Source: Myxococcales bacterium
GTDB lineage: Bacteria > Myxococcota_A > Polyangia > Haliangiales > Haliangiaceae
Length of the DNA: 61,029 nt
Assembly (NCBI GenBank): GCA_016706545.1
Contig: JADJJK010000060.1
Span: 1 to 61,029, forward strand
Direction of reading: 5' to 3'
The notes beneath the pieces were generated by a model. That model was not told the origin of the DNA. It searched no databases and saw only the letters and a program-made list of their open reading frames with translations. Made by a program: the position numbers and the translations under genes. Every line of letters begins with the position of its first letter. Position 1 is the first letter of the stretch. Shown piece by piece: positions 58,307 to 61,029 of this stretch.

Positions 58307-61029
58307 ATGACCTTGTTTCGGAGAAATACATCCTTGGCGATATTCGCCGCAGTCGCCGCGGGGGTCACCTGGGCGGTGGCTACCGGCGTAGTCGTCAACT
58401 ACCCCGCGGCCATCGTGGCCACGGTGAGCGTCTCATCGGAGACGGTCAGCAGCGTCAAGGTCGACGCGTACTTGCCGAGCGGAGGATATCCAGCCACCAC
58501 GACCGTGACTGGCCCCAGCCCAGCGACCGTCAATGTGGGCGTGGACGGCGGCAACTGGGCAGATATAGACGGAAACCCGCTGACGGATGACGATCCGGGA
58601 GCGGTGTACAATGTGTACTCTAGTATATATATGAACAATCCGGCGTCCCAGAATACGATGCTATACATGGGGAAGTACAACGTGGTCGTGAACAACACCA
58701 CTACGGCCCCATCGGTGTCGGTGCCGGTATCGTTCAACCCGACCGCGGTCTATCGTGCGAACGCATCGGTGTCCGTGATCGGAAGTGCGACGATCTCATA
58801 CTACTACATCTACGCGTCACCCGCCTCCAATCCGCCGGGTGAGATGGCGTATGGGCGAGTCGACGGCGGCACGAACTCGCAGACGAGCGTCTCGACGTGG
58901 GCGCCGATGGTGCCCAATAGCAGCGTCTACCTGTACGGCACGGTATATCTGCAGCATGCGGACGGCTCTTCGAGCCAGCGCTCGCTCGCCACCCAGACGG
59001 TCAACATGAGCAGTGGCGCTGCTTCGGTCTCGTGGACCATCGACCTGACGAACACCGGGCATGTCGAGGGGATGGTGGTGGCAACCTCTCCGGCCGCGAC
59101 GCCGTCCGGCTATCAGGTGGTATATCAAGGGGCGTCCACCTCGACCTCCGGTATCTATGGCCAGGTCAACGTCAACACGGGGACGATGCAATACGCCGTG
59201 GACCTGGCGCCAGGAGACTACGACGTGTACTTGCGAACGAACTTCAGTACGCCATCCTCGCAGACTGATGCCGAGAGGTTCCGGATCACGGTGACGGCGG
59301 GCGGGACGACCGTGAAGGACTTCAATCACTCGTTTGGCGTTCTGCGATCGCCGTTGCAGGTGAGCGGGTTCTTTGACAATTCCTCGCTGGCCGGCACACA
59401 TTCCCGGCTCCGGAGCGTCGACTACTCGCGTCAGGCTTATCGATGGTCCCTCAGCGGTGGCGTCTTTGATCACGTGGTGTCCTACGGGACGTGGAAGAAG
59501 TTGTACACGTACATGTCGCTGGCGAATAGCGCGGATCCGCTGGTGCCGTTGAATACTCAGATATATCGACATGATTATGACTCTGAGCTCGGATCTGTGG
59601 ATGTCGCCTCTGGTGGGCCGGTGGACCTCACGCAAGAGAACGTCACTTTGGTTCGAAGTAATGTGTACTTTGACGTCGTTGAGCCATCGGGCGGCCCCCC
59701 CATTCAGGTCTCGAGTCCCTGGCTCTACCTGTATCGGTCTGACCTGAACCCGAATGGGACGCAGCGCAGGTACACGGTCGCCTACGCCTACGGCTCGGCG
59801 ACCCCCCAGGCGCAGTCGGGGTTCACGGTGGTGGGCGAGCCTGGCCCGTACGTTATCGGGAGCGCGCTGGCGACGGTGAATGGGCAACAGACCAACTTCC
59901 GCACGGGACCTGGGATCATCACCTTCGGCAACCCTGTCCCGACGCCGGCAGGCGCTCCCTCAGTGGTGCTGGCGAGCCAGTCCGAGGGCAGTCGCCTGAA
60001 CCTTTCGGTGGGGTTCGAGAACGTGGCGACGGCGGGGATCACCACGGTGGTGGAGAATCCGCTGGGGCCCGCGCCACCGGAAGGGTTCAGCATGGCCTGC
60101 CAGGACCCGGTGCTGGACGACAATGGGGTGTCGATCTGCGATCCCATCTACTACGACATCTCATCTACGGCAACCTGGACCGGAAGCACGAAGGTCTGTA
60201 TTCGGCGTCGCTCGGTGCTACCCAACGGCGTGGCGGAGGACTTGCTGAAGCTCAACCACTACAACACCACGACGCTGGCCTGGGAGCAGCTGCCGGCGCC
60301 GACCGATGGCACGCCGGCCTTTCTGGATTGCAGTGCTGATCCGGCGGCCTGCGGCTGTGCCGATGAAGCCTCGTGCGGGATCGACTACTCGGGGGCCGTC
60401 GCGATCAACGTGTACCAGGTGTGCGGCATGACGACCAGCTTCTCGCCGTTCGCGCTGTTCCAGGGCAAGTTGCACTTCAGCAACAAGGTCAACGGTGTGG
60501 AATACACGGGCCCGACGGGGCCTCCGACCCTGCAGCAGTGGGTGGTTCCGGGCACCGGAACGTATCGCATCACGGCCGCGGGAGCCAGAGGCGCAGGGCC
60601 GAACGCCAACCCTTCGCTCAAGGGCGGTTGCGGCGCCGAGGTGACCGGAGAGTTCGTGCTGCAAGAGGGACAAGTCGTGCAGATGCTGGTTGGACAGAAA
60701 GGCACGTCCTCGACCAACAGCGCCGGTGGTGGCGGTGGAACGTTCGTGACCAAGAGCGGGGTGGCCATGCTCATCGCTGGCGGCGGTGGCGTGCGGTCTG
60801 GTGCGCTGGTGGATGGGCGCCATGCCAGCCTGGGCGCCGCGGGGGTGGCTGGCTCGACCAGCAGCTCCTACGCCAGCGGCTTCATCGCCGGCGGGATCAA
60901 CGGCGGCGGCGGCGCGCGCGTGGCGAGCTACGGTGCTGGCGGCGGAGGTTGGTCGGGCAATGGCGCGGCGGATGGAACCTACGGCGATGGCGGCTTTGCG
61001 TTCACCGGGCCTAGCCAGGGGCGCGGTGG
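58307..61029 (+). CDS. Large secreted protein with ALK/LTK-like glycine-rich domain (3' partial)
   Basis: The frame is open from ATG 58307 to the window end (907 codons visible) with a ribosome-site match AAAGGA upstream and a signal peptide (LAIFAAVAAGVTWAVATG). The first 500 residues are beta-rich and carry possible Ig/fibronectin-like modules; a Cys cluster (CSADPAACGCADEASCG) lies near residue 680. From about residue 740 the sequence matches the glycine-rich domain of ALK/LTK receptors: QQWVVPGTGTYRITAAGARG, VLQEGQVVQMLVGQKGTSS, GGGGGTFVTKSGVAMLIAGG. Base composition is lower in GC than neighbours. Function unknown; probably cell-surface. Confidence 0.8.
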   Translation, partial: MTLFRRNTSLAIFAAVAAGVTWAVATGVVVNYPAAIVATVSVSSETVSSVKVDAYLPSGGYPATTTVTGPSPATVNVGVDGGNWADIDGNPLTDDDPGAVYNVYSSIYMNNPASQNTMLYMGKYNVVVNNTTTAPSVSVPVSFNPTAVYRANASVSVIGSATISYYYIYASPASNPPGEMAYGRVDGGTNSQTSVSTWAPMVPNSSVYLYGTVYLQHADGSSSQRSLATQTVNMSSGAASVSWTIDLTNTGHVEGMVVATSPAATPSGYQVVYQGASTSTSGIYGQVNVNTGTMQYAVDLAPGDYDVYLRTNFSTPSSQTDAERFRITVTAGGTTVKDFNHSFGVLRSPLQVSGFFDNSSLAGTHSRLRSVDYSRQAYRWSLSGGVFDHVVSYGTWKKLYTYMSLANSADPLVPLNTQIYRHDYDSELGSVDVASGGPVDLTQENVTLVRSNVYFDVVEPSGGPPIQVSSPWLYLYRSDLNPNGTQRRYTVAYAYGSATPQAQSGFTVVGEPGPYVIGSALATVNGQQTNFRTGPGIITFGNPVPTPAGAPSVVLASQSEGSRLNLSVGFENVATAGITTVVENPLGPAPPEGFSMACQDPVLDDNGVSICDPIYYDISSTATWTGSTKVCIRRRSVLPNGVAEDLLKLNHYNTTTLAWEQLPAPTDGTPAFLDCSADPAACGCADEASCGIDYSGAVAINVYQVCGMTTSFSPFALFQGKLHFSNKVNGVEYTGPTGPPTLQQWVVPGTGTYRITAAGARGAGPNANPSLKGGCGAEVTGEFVLQEGQVVQMLVGQKGTSSTNSAGGGGGTFVTKSGVAMLIAGGGGVRSGALVDGRHASLGAAGVAGSTSSSYASGFIAGGINGGGGARVASYGAGGGGWSGNGAADGTYGDGGFAFTGPSQGRG

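Overview
The window is very GC-rich and its gene content points to a myxobacterium or close relative (Myxococcota). The signs are a FHA/sigma-54 activator, many large lipoproteins (VWA, BNR, IgGFc-binding, FG-GAP with Cys-rich repeats, SGNH, YXWGXW, PEGA), a sphingosine-1-phosphate-lyase-like enzyme and low coding density. The assignment is inferred from gene families, not from a marker gene. No rRNA, tRNA or CRISPR array was seen.

1-5.4 kb: a tyrosine/homogentisate catabolic cluster on the plus strand: fumarylacetoacetase-like gene (5' end off the window), maleylacetoacetate isomerase, 4-hydroxyphenylpyruvate dioxygenase and homogentisate dioxygenase, then an iron alcohol dehydrogenase. 5.4-6.0 kb is a G-rich gene-free island. 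6.0-13 kb: small membrane protein, FHA-sigma54 activator, membrane-anchored EEP-family protein, GNAT acetyltransferase, a 20-bp tandem array, a GATC-dense AT-rich patch and a SNF2 helicase that looks short at its N-terminus. 13-25.7 kb: a translationally coupled pair of lipoproteins (two-VWA protein and transglutaminase-like protein) on the minus strand, then a BNR-repeat lipoprotein, FGGY kinase, S1P-lyase-like PLP enzyme and IgGFc-binding-like lipoprotein on the plus strand.

25.7-48 kb is a defence island. I read it as a class 1 DISARM locus on the minus strand (drmD, drmMI, drmA, drmB, drmC) that is not contiguous. A plus-strand toxin-antitoxin pair lies between drmD and drmMI. An AlbA_2 protein follows drmMI. 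A REP-type (RAYT) transposase with palindromes and a three-gene PEGA/beta-helix envelope cassette lie between the drmMI and drmA parts. Divergent from drmD is a two-gene unit ending in a HEPN (Rx4H) protein. About sixteen frame breaks are concentrated in 28.5-48.6 kb: four in drmA, three in drmMI, at least three in drmD, two in the beta-helix gene, one each in the antitoxin, the small HEPN partner and the YciI gene, plus an amber codon in the HEPN gene. I found none elsewhere. They may be assembly indels or real decay.

48-61 kb: YciI/DGPF protein, DoxX protein, YfcF-like glutathione transferase, YXWGXW lipoprotein, a complete IS630-family element with terminal inverted repeats and TA duplication, Sel1-type protein, SGNH-hydrolase lipoprotein, FG-GAP/Cys-rich lipoprotein, single-TM protein, and a very large secreted protein that runs off the right edge and ends in a glycine-rich domain resembling that of ALK/LTK receptors.
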